The notes beneath the pieces were generated by a model that saw nothing but the letters and a program-made list of their open reading frames with translations, searched no databases and had not been told where the DNA came from. DNA of 20,554 bases from VYDC01 sp034420495 (GTDB taxonomy: Bacteria > Chloroflexota > Dehalococcoidia > UBA2979). Positions 6,989 to 20,554 of the stretch are shown in pieces. The stretch covers positions 1 to 20,554 of the forward strand of contig DAOULG010000109.1 in the NCBI GenBank assembly GCA_034420495.1. Reading direction: 5' to 3'. The stretch's first letter is position 1, and each line of letters starts with the position of its first letter. The position numbers and the translations under genes are program-made.

Positions 6989-7921
6989 CTACGCGACCCC
7001 GTCCCGCTCGGGCGATCCGGCGAGAGCGAGGAAGAGATCCTCGAGCGACGGGGCGGCGACGGCGAGCCCCCGGAGCTCGACCCCCGCCTCCAGGGCCCAG
7101 CCGGTGAGCCGGTGCAGGGCGCCGGTCGCATCGAGGGTGGTGATCCGGTACGCCCCCTCCTCGCCCGCCGGCTCCGCCTCGAGGTGCGCCGGCGGCTGCG
7201 CGCCCTCGACGCGGAAGCGGATCGTCGTGCGCGCCCCCCGGCGCACGAGCTCCTCCACCGATCCCTCCGCGACGATCCTCCCGCTCACCAGGATCGCGAC
7301 GCGGTCGGCCAGGTACTCTGCCTCCTCCATGTAGTGCGTCGTGAGAACGACCGTCTTCCCGAGCGACCGCAGGCCGCGGATCATCTCCCACGCATCGCGG
7401 CGGGCGGAGGGGTCGAAGCCGGTCGTCGGCTCGTCGAGGAAGAGCAGCTCCGGGTCTCCGGCGAGCCCCACGGCGACATCGAGGCGGCGCTGCTGGCCGC
7501 CGGAGAGACGGCGGACGAGCGTGCGACGCTGCCCCGAGAGACCGACCAGCTCGAGGATCGCCTCCCGGGGCAGGGGGCGGGGGTAGTAGCCGCGGAAGAG
7601 GTCGACCGTCTCCTCGACGGAGAGGTACGGGTCGACGCTCGCCGACTGCAGCACGATCCCGATCCGCTCCCGCAGAGATCGCTCGTGCCGCCCCGGGTCG
7701 AAGCCCAGAACCGAGACCTCGCCGTCGCCCCGCTCGAGGTGCCCCTCCAGGATCTCGACGGTCGTGGTCTTTCCGGCGCCGTTGGGCCCGAGGATCGCGA
7801 AGATCTCGCCGCGCTCGACGCGGAGATCGATCCCGCGAACGGCCTCGACGTCGCCGTACGACTTGCGCAGACCGCGCACCGCGATCGCCGGCCCGGCGTG
7901 CATGCCCTCTCCCGACCCCAT
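6989..7921 (-). CDS. ABC transporter ATP-binding protein (ABC-2 exporter)
   Basis: The 310-aa ATPase energises the adjacent permease at the membrane. Walker A is GPNGAGKTT (45-53), the Q-loop is near Q92, the ABC signature is LSGGQQRR (139-146), Walker B is LLFLDEP (159-165) with E164 as catalytic base, the D-loop region is TTGFDP, and the switch histidine is H196 (TTHYMEEAE). A C-terminal domain of about 80 residues follows, as in DrrA/CcmA-type exporters. Two starts are possible. ATG 7921 lies 6 nt after a TACGGT -10-like hexamer and would give a leaderless mRNA. ATG 7903 has a GGGAGAGG-like ribosome binding site. I kept the longer form. It lies downstream of rpoC on the same strand, with two strong hairpins in between. 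Confidence 0.94.
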   Translation of the reverse strand: MGSGEGMHAGPAIAVRGLRKSYGDVEAVRGIDLRVERGEIFAILGPNGAGKTTTVEILEGHLERGDGEVSVLGFDPGRHERSLRERIGIVLQSASVDPYLSVEETVDLFRGYYPRPLPREAILELVGLSGQRRTLVRRLSGGQQRRLDVAVGLAGDPELLFLDEPTTGFDPSARRDAWEMIRGLRSLGKTVVLTTHYMEEAEYLADRVAILVSGRIVAEGSVEELVRRGARTTIRFRVEGAQPPAHLEAEPAGEEGAYRITTLDATGALHRLTGWALEAGVELRGLAVAAPSLEDLFLALAGSPERDGVA

Positions 7922-7927
7922 GGCGTC

Positions 7928-7933
7928 ACCGTA
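7928..7933 (-). promoter_or_regulatory. Possible -10 element for a leaderless ABC transporter mRNA
   Basis: The minus-strand hexamer TACGGT ends exactly 6 nt before ATG 7921, the spacing expected if transcription starts at the A of the start codon. No convincing -35 hexamer is visible upstream. Confidence 0.3.
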
Positions 7934-7938
7934 TCCGA

Positions 7939-7967
7939 GGCCCCCGGCACGCGGAAGATCGGGGGCC
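7939..7967 (-). terminator. Perfect 8-bp hairpin in the rpoC-ABC spacer (distal)
   Basis: GGCCCCCG (7939-7946) and CGGGGGCC (7960-7967) are exact reverse complements around a 13-nt loop. It is the second of two GC-rich hairpins between rpoC and the ABC ATPase gene. There is no T-run downstream on the minus strand, so it may be a high-GC terminator or only an mRNA 3'-end structure. Confidence 0.35.
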
Positions 7968-8001
7968 CGGCCGCGCGCCGCCGAGGCCGCGGCGCGGGGG
8001 C

Positions 8002-8025
8002 GGGCCCGGGGATCTCTCCGGGCCC
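8002..8025 (-). terminator. Perfect 8-bp hairpin after rpoC (proximal)
   Basis: GGGCCCGG (8002-8009) and CCGGGCCC (8018-8025) pair perfectly around an 8-nt loop, 38 nt after the rpoC stop codon. With the second hairpin 35 nt further on, it is the best candidate for the end of the rpoBC transcript. No U-tract is present. Confidence 0.45.
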
Positions 8026-8062
8026 TCCGCGGGGCGCCGCCGGCGCCGGCGGGCGCTCGCCC

Positions 8063-16185
<8,123 letters not shown>

Positions 16186-16386
16186 CAGTGACCCCTTTCC
16201 TGGACGTGTGGCCGCGGGATGACGTTCCGCTGCTCCCGCCACGGCACCGCCCGGCCCCGGCGGAGGAGGGCGCGGACGGCGCTCGGCGCTCGCGGCGAGT
16301 TCAGATCGCGGGATTGCCTCTCAGGGACGCGCGCGCAGCCATGGACGCTCGCGGTCACACCGGCCAACCGGGCCGTCGCACACGAA

Positions 16387-16410
16387 GCCCGCGCCACCGC
16401 ACGCGCGGGC
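16387..16410 (-). other. Hairpin in the rpoB leader
   Basis: GCCCGCGC (16387-16394) and GCGCGGGC (16403-16410) form a perfect 8-bp stem with an 8-nt loop, about 50-75 nt into the predicted rpoB leader RNA and about 200 nt before the start codon. It could be an attenuation or stability element. No T-run follows it. In DNA this GC-rich, short hairpins also occur by chance. Confidence 0.35.
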
Positions 16411-16423
16411 GCGGGCGTATACG

Positions 16424-16441
16424 AGCAAGCAACAGCAAGCA
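16424..16441. repeat. Direct repeat AGCAAGCA x2 at 10-bp period in the rpoB leader
   Basis: AGCAAGCA occurs at 16424-16431 and again at 16434-16441 (TGCTTGCT on the transcribed strand), so the copies lie on the same face of the helix. They lie about 20-35 nt downstream of the predicted rpoB transcription start, a position that suits a regulator binding site or an RNA motif. Confidence 0.5.
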
Positions 16442-16466
16442 GATCGGCGGCGCACAACGCCCACGG

Positions 16467-16495
16467 AGTGTAGCGGCCGCGGCACCGAAACTCAA
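16467..16495 (-). promoter_or_regulatory. Probable rpoBC promoter
   Basis: The minus strand has TTGAGT (16490-16495, TTGA match), a 17-nt spacer and TACACT (16467-16472, 4/6). Transcription would start near 16460, leaving a leader of about 275 nt before the TTG at 16185. The divergent spacer 16186-16638 contains no convincing gene. It holds this promoter, a direct repeat, hairpins and the inverted repeat at 16512-16551. Confidence 0.55.
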
Positions 16496-16511
16496 GCGAG
16501 CGGGCGCGCCG

Positions 16512-16551
16512 GCCCGGCGTCCGCTCGCGCGATCGCTCCGGGACGCCGGGC
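16512..16551. repeat. Perfect 11-bp inverted repeat between rpoB and the DinB-fold gene
   Basis: GCCCGGCGTCC (16512-16522) is the exact reverse complement of GGACGCCGGGC (16541-16551), with an 18-nt centre. It lies just upstream of the rpoB -35 and about 35 nt before a TAGGGT hexamer (16587-16592) that may serve the divergent gene. It may be an operator or a DNA/RNA structure. Confidence 0.5.
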
Positions 16552-16638
16552 GCGGGACGGCGGCGCGGTGCGCGCGGGCTCCGTGCTAGGGTGGGCCGGC
16601 GCGGGAGAGCGCACCGCGCCGTACGCCGGGAGGTGGGT

Positions 16639-17121
16639 GTGAGCGGATTCGCCAGCGCCGAGGTCGAGGCGGCCTGGAGCAGCATCTCCCGGCGGATAGA
16701 CGCCCTCGTCGCCCTGGTGGCGGATCGCGACGCGGACGATCTGAACTGGCGCCCGCCGGCGCCGGAGGCGAACAGCCTCTACGTCCTCGCGACGCACACG
16801 GTCGCCAACGCGCGCCAGGGCCTTCTCGCCGTGCTCTGCGGCCAGGCCGACGACCGCGATCGCGACGCCGAGTTCCGCGCCGCCGGCGACTCGGGCGACC
16901 CGCTCGACCGTCACTGGCGGGCGCTGCGCTCCGAGATGCGCGACTGTCTCGCGGAGCTCCCGGCCCGACGCCTCGACGAGGGGCTCGTCCACCCGCGCCA
17001 GGGGGAGCTCACCGGGCGCGAGACGCTGCTCCTCGTCGCGACGCACGCGGCCGAGCATCTCGGCCAGGCGGAACTGACCAGAGACCTCCTCGCGGCGAGC
17101 CGCGAGGGCGCCCGGGGCTAG
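16639..17121 (+). CDS. DinB-superfamily (DUF664/DUF1572-like) metal-binding protein
   Basis: The 160-aa product has the four-helix DinB fold pattern. An N-terminal helix ends in LNWRPPAPEANSLYVLATH, a conserved segment with the first metal ligand H53. A C-terminal helix carries H136 and H140 (THAAEHLGQAELTRDLL), giving the typical H...HxxxH triad. Family members include mycothiol- and bacillithiol-dependent transferases and isomerases of Actinomycetota and Bacillus, so thiol-dependent detoxification is plausible, but the substrate is unknown. The start is GTG 16639, with GGGAGG 5 nt upstream; ATG-like alternatives upstream add unconserved residues. TAGGGT at 16587-16592 may be a -10, without a clear -35. 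The stop TAG overlaps the stop of the convergent lipoprotein gene within one CTAG. Confidence 0.85.
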   Translation: MSGFASAEVEAAWSSISRRIDALVALVADRDADDLNWRPPAPEANSLYVLATHTVANARQGLLAVLCGQADDRDRDAEFRAAGDSGDPLDRHWRALRSEMRDCLAELPARRLDEGLVHPRQGELTGRETLLLVATHAAEHLGQAELTRDLLAASREGARG

Positions 17122-18317
17122 CGCGGGCCCGGACCCGGGACGGCGGCGCCCGTCAGCGGCCGCTTCGCCGCCTCCTCCCAGATCGCCCATGCCTCCTTCG
17201 GGGCATCGCCCGCGTCCCGCAGGCCGGTGCTCGCCAGCAGGTCGGCCGGGCGGGCGACCTCGTAGCGCGGATCGCGACCGAGGTACCACACGACGAGCTC
17301 GGCGCCGAGCGCCTCCGCATCGACGAGCAGCCTCGTCAGGAAGCGCCGCTGCTCCGCTTCCGTCGATGAGTTCACGCCGTCCCGCCCCGGCGTCGACGAG
17401 AAGCCGGCCGGAAGGAAGGCGATCGGCGCCTCGATGCGCTCCGCAGCCCGCGCGTAGTAGTCCTGCGGGACCTTGCGGGCGACGGAGTAGGCGAAGGAGG
17501 GGAAGCTCGAGAGCGCGAGCAGGTCGAGCCGCCCCCGGAAGTCCTCCAGGAGCTCCCAGCGCGGCACGTGCGGCGGAAGCCACGGGACGACGCCCACGAG
17601 CTCCTCGTACTGGAAGGTGACGAAGACCTTCGTCTCCGGGCTGACGGCCTTCACGGCGCGGTAGGCCTCGCGGTAGACGGCCGTGAACTGGCGATACGCC
17701 GTCGGAGCCCGCTCGAAGGTCGAGTTGATCTCGCTGGCGAGCGAGAGGTACGCCGGGCGCTGGTTGGCCGCGACGTAGCGCGCCTCCTCCACGAAGGCCC
17801 GCCTCAGCGCCGGATTGGAGAGGTCGCGTCCCTCGTAGCCGGCCGGCAGCGAGGCGAGGCGGCCGCGGTCTGCGGGATCGAACGGGTCGATCGCCACCGC
17901 GAGTGCGAGCCCGCGCGCCGCCGCCGCCTCCCTCTCAGAGACCGTGCGCGCGACGAGTTCCTCGTCCTCCTCCGCGCCGGGCAGGAACGAGGCCCACCTG
18001 GGCGCACGCGGGACGACGATCACCTCGCCGTGCCGTGCGGCCAGGTCGAAGGCGGCGGCATAGGACTCGTCGGTCAGCTCGGCCGGCGTGGCGGTGAAAC
18101 CGAGACGGAAGGCGCGCGGCGGCCCCTCCTGCGGGCGCGGCGGGAGTGCGGGTGCGGAGGCGGCCGGCTCCGGCGCGGGGGGATCGGGGGGCGCGGGGGT
18201 CGCGTCGCCGCAGGCCGCGGCGAGCACGGCCAGCGCGAGGAGCGCCGCCGGCCATCGAGACGACGACGCCGGCGACGCGAGGGAGAGAGCGCCCGGGACG
18301 CGCCGCCAGCTCGCCAC
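17118..18317 (-). CDS. Secreted lipoprotein, possible glycoside hydrolase-like TIM barrel
   Basis: The 399-aa product starts at GTG 18317. The N-terminus has basic residues, a hydrophobic stretch (about 22-35) and a lipobox-like LAAAC with C36, followed by a Pro/Ala-rich linker (about 38-68), which points to a lipid-anchored extracytoplasmic protein. The mature domain (about 69-385) alternates beta strands and helices: LGFTA, EVIVVPRAPRW, ALAVAIDPFDP, YLSLASEINS, KVFVTFQYEEL, DLLALSSFPSF, APIAFLPAGFS and ELVVWYLGRDP. This order looks like a (beta/alpha)8 barrel, and SEIN with E196 resembles the acid/base NE(P) position of clan GH-A glycosidases such as GH53. I cannot assign a substrate, and loss of activity is possible. 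The frame stays open to 19229, but that part overlaps plus-strand genes and is not coding. Confidence 0.8.
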   Translation of the reverse strand: MASWRRVPGALSLASPASSSRWPAALLALAVLAAACGDATPAPPDPPAPEPAASAPALPPRPQEGPPRAFRLGFTATPAELTDESYAAAFDLAARHGEVIVVPRAPRWASFLPGAEEDEELVARTVSEREAAAARGLALAVAIDPFDPADRGRLASLPAGYEGRDLSNPALRRAFVEEARYVAANQRPAYLSLASEINSTFERAPTAYRQFTAVYREAYRAVKAVSPETKVFVTFQYEELVGVVPWLPPHVPRWELLEDFRGRLDLLALSSFPSFAYSVARKVPQDYYARAAERIEAPIAFLPAGFSSTPGRDGVNSSTEAEQRRFLTRLLVDAEALGAELVVWYLGRDPRYEVARPADLLASTGLRDAGDAPKEAWAIWEEAAKRPLTGAAVPGPGPR

Positions 18318-18323
18318 CGCGTG

Positions 18324-18352
18324 ATTCTCGGCGGCACGGCCCTCGGCGGCAA
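18324..18352 (-). promoter_or_regulatory. Probable promoter of the lipoprotein gene (leaderless)
   Basis: TTGCCG (18347-18352, 4/6) and GAGAAT (18324-18329, 4/6) have a 17-nt spacer on the minus strand. The GTG start begins exactly 6 nt after the -10, so transcription should start at or next to the start codon. No ribosome binding site is present, which agrees with a leaderless mRNA. Confidence 0.5.
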
Positions 18353-18407
18353 CGCCGGCCTCGCGGCGCGGCGCCCCCCGGGGTGCCGGGCGGATCTGGA
18401 GGGCGTG

Positions 18408-18413
18408 TAGACT
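18408..18413 (+). promoter_or_regulatory. Probable -10 element for a leaderless mRNA
   Basis: TAGACT (4/6) ends 6 nt before the GTG at 18420. There is no Shine-Dalgarno sequence at a useful distance, and no clear -35. The spacing equals that of the divergent lipoprotein gene. Confidence 0.4.
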
Positions 18414-18419
18414 GACGAT

Positions 18420-18869
18420 GTGGAACATCGCTTCGAGGTCGACCTCTCCGGGCTGAGGCGATCGCTGCGCACGGCCGATCATGTCCTGCTGCGCTTCGAG
18501 CCCTTCCCGCAGCGACTGCTGATCGACTTCCGCGACAGCGCCGAGCGGGGCCCCGGGGCCTGCGTGCTGCCGCAGGCCCGCACCATCGCCGAACGCGTCG
18601 CCTCCGTCGAGGAGGCGCGTCCCGGCCTGCCTCCCCTTAAGCGGCTGCGCGTCGTGATCTGGCCGTTCCGCGTCCGCTCCCTCGAGCGTCTCGGCCTGAA
18701 CGATCTCGTGCGCGAGCGCTTCGCGTCGCTCGACGCGCTCGAGGCGATCACCGAGCTCCACGAGGCGCACGAGGCGCTCCTGGGCATCGAGCGCGAGGAG
18801 TTGCGCCGTGCCATCACCGGCGATGGCTACCGCACGCTCTGGTCCCGGGCCGATCAGCGGCTCCCGTGA
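18420..18869 (+). CDS. Hypothetical protein, 149 aa
   Basis: I do not recognise this family. The product begins MEHRFEVDLSG from GTG 18420. It is soluble, with no signal peptide or membrane segment. The first 90 residues alternate short strands and helices (HVLLRFEPFPQRLLIDFR, RLRVVIWPFRVRS). The last 60 are largely helical and charged (LEAITELHEAHEALLGIERE). There is one Cys and no obvious catalytic motif. Codon use is like its neighbours, and the frame fits a gene because conserved-looking hydrophobic alternation is present, but the antisense frame is also open. It is followed after 42 nt by the metallopeptidase gene and may be co-transcribed with it. A leaderless start is likely. Confidence 0.65.
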   Translation: MEHRFEVDLSGLRRSLRTADHVLLRFEPFPQRLLIDFRDSAERGPGACVLPQARTIAERVASVEEARPGLPPLKRLRVVIWPFRVRSLERLGLNDLVRERFASLDALEAITELHEAHEALLGIEREELRRAITGDGYRTLWSRADQRLP

Positions 18870-18911
18870 CCGGGGCGGGCGCAGCCCCGGCGCGCGGGCG
18901 CGCCGCCTAGG

Positions 18912-19274
18912 ATGGAGCGGTCCCGCTTCCGGCGGCTCGTCCAGCGCGCGCTCCGGTCGCTGCCCGCCGAGATCAGCGACCGGATGGTCAACGTCGAGAT
19001 CGTGATCCGCCGCGAGCCCTCCGCCGATGACCTCCGCGAGGCGGGGCTGCCTCCGGAGGGCGATCTCTTCGGGCTCTATGTCGGCACACCCCATCCCGAG
19101 CGCGGCGACTACCAGCTCACGCTCCCGGATCGCATCGTCATCTACCAGGGCCCGCTCGAACGCGCCGTCCATCCCCGCGACATACCGCGGGAGGTGGCCA
19201 CCACCGTCGTCCACGAGATCGGTCACCACTTCGGCATCGACGACGAGCGTCTCGACGAGCTGGGGATCGGCTGA
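18912..19274 (+). CDS. Minimal zincin-like metallopeptidase family protein (PF06262/DUF1025)
   Basis: The 120-aa protein has the length and layout of the small 'metallopeptidase family' (PF06262). Its N-terminus is MERSRFRRLVQRALRSLPAE, followed by a VNVEIVIRREP strand, GLYVGTPHPERGDYQLTLPDRIVIYQGP, and the zinc motif HEIGH at 101-105 within VVHEIGHHFGIDDERLDELG. Two His and the catalytic Glu (E102) are intact, and a downstream Asp or Glu (110-112) may be the third ligand. The family has a minimal zincin fold, no signal peptide and no known substrate. The start is ATG 18912, with only a weak TAGG before it, so coupling to the upstream gene is possible. It converges with glycerate kinase. Confidence 0.9.
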   Translation: MERSRFRRLVQRALRSLPAEISDRMVNVEIVIRREPSADDLREAGLPPEGDLFGLYVGTPHPERGDYQLTLPDRIVIYQGPLERAVHPRDIPREVATTVVHEIGHHFGIDDERLDELGIG

Positions 19275-19287
19275 CGGGCCGGTGAGG

Positions 19288-19309
19288 GCGCCGGCGGCTC
19301 CACCGGCGT
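19288..19309. terminator. Hairpin between convergent metallopeptidase and glycerate kinase genes
   Basis: CGCCGG (19289-19294) pairs with CCGGCG (19303-19308) around an 8-nt loop, extended by one G-U pair, in the 53-nt gap between two converging genes. There is no T-run. It may act as a weak bidirectional terminator. Confidence 0.3.
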
Positions 19310-19327
19310 GCGCCTCCGGCCGGCGAC

Positions 19328-20482
19328 TCAGGCGAGAAAGCGCGCAAGAAGCCGCTCGGCCGCGCGAGCGACGAGCGCCTCCGCGCGCCGCATCGCCTCC
19401 TCGGCCGACCGCCCCGCTCCGGCCGCCTCCACATCACGCACCCCCGGGGGCGTCGAGCCGAGCTCCCCGCAGACCGCGAGGCAGGGCAGACCGGCGGACG
19501 CGGCGACCGAGGCGGCGTAGCTGGTGGCCTTGCCGAAGGCGCTCTGCTCGTCCAGCCGCCCCTCGCCCGTGATGACCACGTCGGCGGCGCGCGCGGCGGC
19601 GGGGAGACCGACCGCCTCGCCGACCAGCGCCGACCCTCCCTCGATCCGCGCCTCGGCACCGCCCGCGCAAGACGCGGCGAGGAGTCCCACCGGAAGCCCG
19701 CCGCCCGCTCCCGCCCCCTCCCGATCCGCCACGTCGACGCCCAGGTCCTCGCGGCAGCGGTCCGCCCAGCGCGCGAGCCCGGCCTCCAGGCGGGGGAGGA
19801 GGGCCGCGTCGACTCCCTTCTGCGGGCCGTAGGTGGCCGTCGCCCCCTCCGGGCCGAGCAGGGGGTTGGAGACGTCGACGGCGATGCGCACGACGGCTCC
19901 GGCGAGCGGCCCGGGCGTGCCCTCGCCCGGCGCGCGCTCGATCCGCGCCAGATGGGCGAGCGCCGCTCCTCCCTCGGCGAGCGGCGCGCCGCGCGCGTCG
20001 CGCAGCATGAGGCCGAGCGCCGACGCGGCGCCCGAGCCGCCGTCGTTGGTCGCCGTGCCGCCGACGCCGACCACGACCTCCCGCGCCCCGTCGAGCAGGG
20101 CGCGGAGCAGCAGCTCGCCGACGCCGCGCGTCGTCGCCGCCGCCGGATCCCGCCGCCCGGGTGGGAGCAGGGCGAGGCCGCACGCCTCGGCCGACTCGAC
20201 GATGGCGAGCGGCGCCCTCCCGGCGCGGGGGAGCAGCGCCAGGCGCGCGGAGACCGGCTCGCCGAGGGGCCCGGCCACCCCCACGCGGCGCATGCCCGCT
20301 CCCGTCGCCCCGGCGAGCAGCGCAAGCGTGCCCGGTCCGCCGTCCGCGATCGGCCGCTCGACGACGCGGCCCGTCAGGCCCCGGCGCGCGAGCGCGTTGC
20401 GCGCTCCGCGCGCGATCGCGGCGGCCGCCTCCTCTGCGGTCAGCGAGCCCTTGAACTCCTGCGGGCAGACGAGCACCCGCAC
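19328..20482 (-). CDS. glxK: Glycerate kinase (GlxK/GarK type, glycerate 2-kinase)
   Basis: This family phosphorylates D-glycerate with ATP, feeding glyoxylate or photorespiratory-type carbon into glycolysis. The 384-aa product has the usual length. Family motifs appear in order: PQEFKGSLTA (7-16), IADGGPGT (45-52, where many homologues have GGEGT), VGGTATNDGGSG (140-151), DVSNPLLGPEGA (203-214), YGPQKG (218-223), GAGGGLPVGLLA (258-269), and ITGEGRLDEQSAFGK (304-318). The start is GTG 20482, with GAGGGG about 7 nt upstream overlapping the previous gene's stop codon (TGAGGGG). The gene is 11 nt from the upstream membrane-protein fragment, so an operon with it is likely. Confidence 0.95.
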   Translation of the reverse strand: MRVLVCPQEFKGSLTAEEAAAAIARGARNALARRGLTGRVVERPIADGGPGTLALLAGATGAGMRRVGVAGPLGEPVSARLALLPRAGRAPLAIVESAEACGLALLPPGRRDPAAATTRGVGELLLRALLDGAREVVVGVGGTATNDGGSGAASALGLMLRDARGAPLAEGGAALAHLARIERAPGEGTPGPLAGAVVRIAVDVSNPLLGPEGATATYGPQKGVDAALLPRLEAGLARWADRCREDLGVDVADREGAGAGGGLPVGLLAASCAGGAEARIEGGSALVGEAVGLPAAARAADVVITGEGRLDEQSAFGKATSYAASVAASAGLPCLAVCGELGSTPPGVRDVEAAGAGRSAEEAMRRAEALVARAAERLLARFLA

Positions 20483-20493
20483 CCGGCCGCCCC

Positions 20494-20554
20494 TCAGGTT
20501 CCCCAGCCGAAGGCGAGGCGCAGGACGGCCGAGATGACGATCGCGGCGACGTAG
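20494..20554 (-). CDS. C-terminal end of an unidentified, probably membrane, protein (partial)
   Basis: The frame reading YVAAIVISAVLRLAFGWGT ends in TGA at 20496..20494. The tail is hydrophobic and looks like the last transmembrane helix of a membrane protein, 11 nt upstream of the glycerate kinase start on the same strand. Only about 19 codons are visible, so no family can be named. A transporter encoded with glycerate kinase would fit but is only a guess. Confidence 0.55.
   Translation of the reverse strand, partial: YVAAIVISAVLRLAFGWGT

Noticed and set aside
17118..19229. 703-aa frame that would extend the lipoprotein upstream
   Set aside because: The added sequence lies antisense to two plus-strand genes, and the lipoprotein signal peptide defines the start at 18317.

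Overview
This very GC-rich window comes from a bacterium, most likely an Actinomycetota member and possibly a Thermoleophilia-like lineage. The reasons are the strong G/C preference at third codon positions, many GTG/TTG starts, an actinobacterial-style long coiled-coil insertion near the N-terminus of RpoC, and RpoB signature regions close to actinobacterial ones. The lineage call is inference. Most of the window is core housekeeping DNA. I found no phage, IS element, CRISPR array or recognisable defence system.

Layout. (i) 1-465, minus strand: the first 23 codons of tuf (EF-Tu), preceded in transcription order by tRNA-Thr(TGT), tRNA-Tyr(GTA) and tRNA-Thr(GGT), with a likely promoter at 544-573. 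(ii) 595-4000, minus strand: a tightly packed run ispD-ispF-cysE-cysS. It combines two MEP isoprenoid steps, O-acetylserine formation and cysteinyl-tRNA synthesis, and two of its junctions are TGATG overlaps. (iii) 4252-6177, plus strand: a radical SAM protein of the TIGR03960 type, divergent from ispD. (iv) 6215-7921, minus strand: a two-gene ABC-2 exporter (ATPase then permease) that meets the radical SAM gene tail to tail. (v) 8063-16185, minus strand: rpoB-rpoC joined by a TAATG overlap. They have their own promoter and a leader of about 275 nt, and no rplJ/rplL upstream. (vi) 16639-20554: accessory genes. These are a DinB-fold protein (+), a secreted lipoprotein with a possible TIM-barrel glycosidase-like domain (-), an unrecognised 149-aa protein (+), a minimal zincin-type metallopeptidase (+), a glycerate kinase (-) and the hydrophobic C-terminus of another protein (-) cut by the window edge.

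How it fits together. The left half resembles a known bacterial information-processing neighbourhood (Bacillus order ispD-ispF-gltX-cysE-cysS ... secE-nusG-rpl-rpoBC; E. coli order thrU-tyrU-glyT-thrT-tufB). Here it is rearranged: gltX and the glycine tRNA are missing, and rpoBC is separated from the L10/L12 genes. CysE and CysS link cysteine supply to its use in translation. The most interesting non-coding signals are the long rpoB leader with an 8-bp direct repeat at 10-bp spacing, an 11-bp perfect inverted repeat between the divergent rpoB and DinB-fold genes, and three genes whose start codon lies exactly 6 nt after a -10-like hexamer, which suggests leaderless mRNAs. I do not see a convincing new multi-gene system. 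The best candidates for undescribed biology are the 149-aa orphan, the lipoprotein, and the regulation of the detached rpoBC unit.
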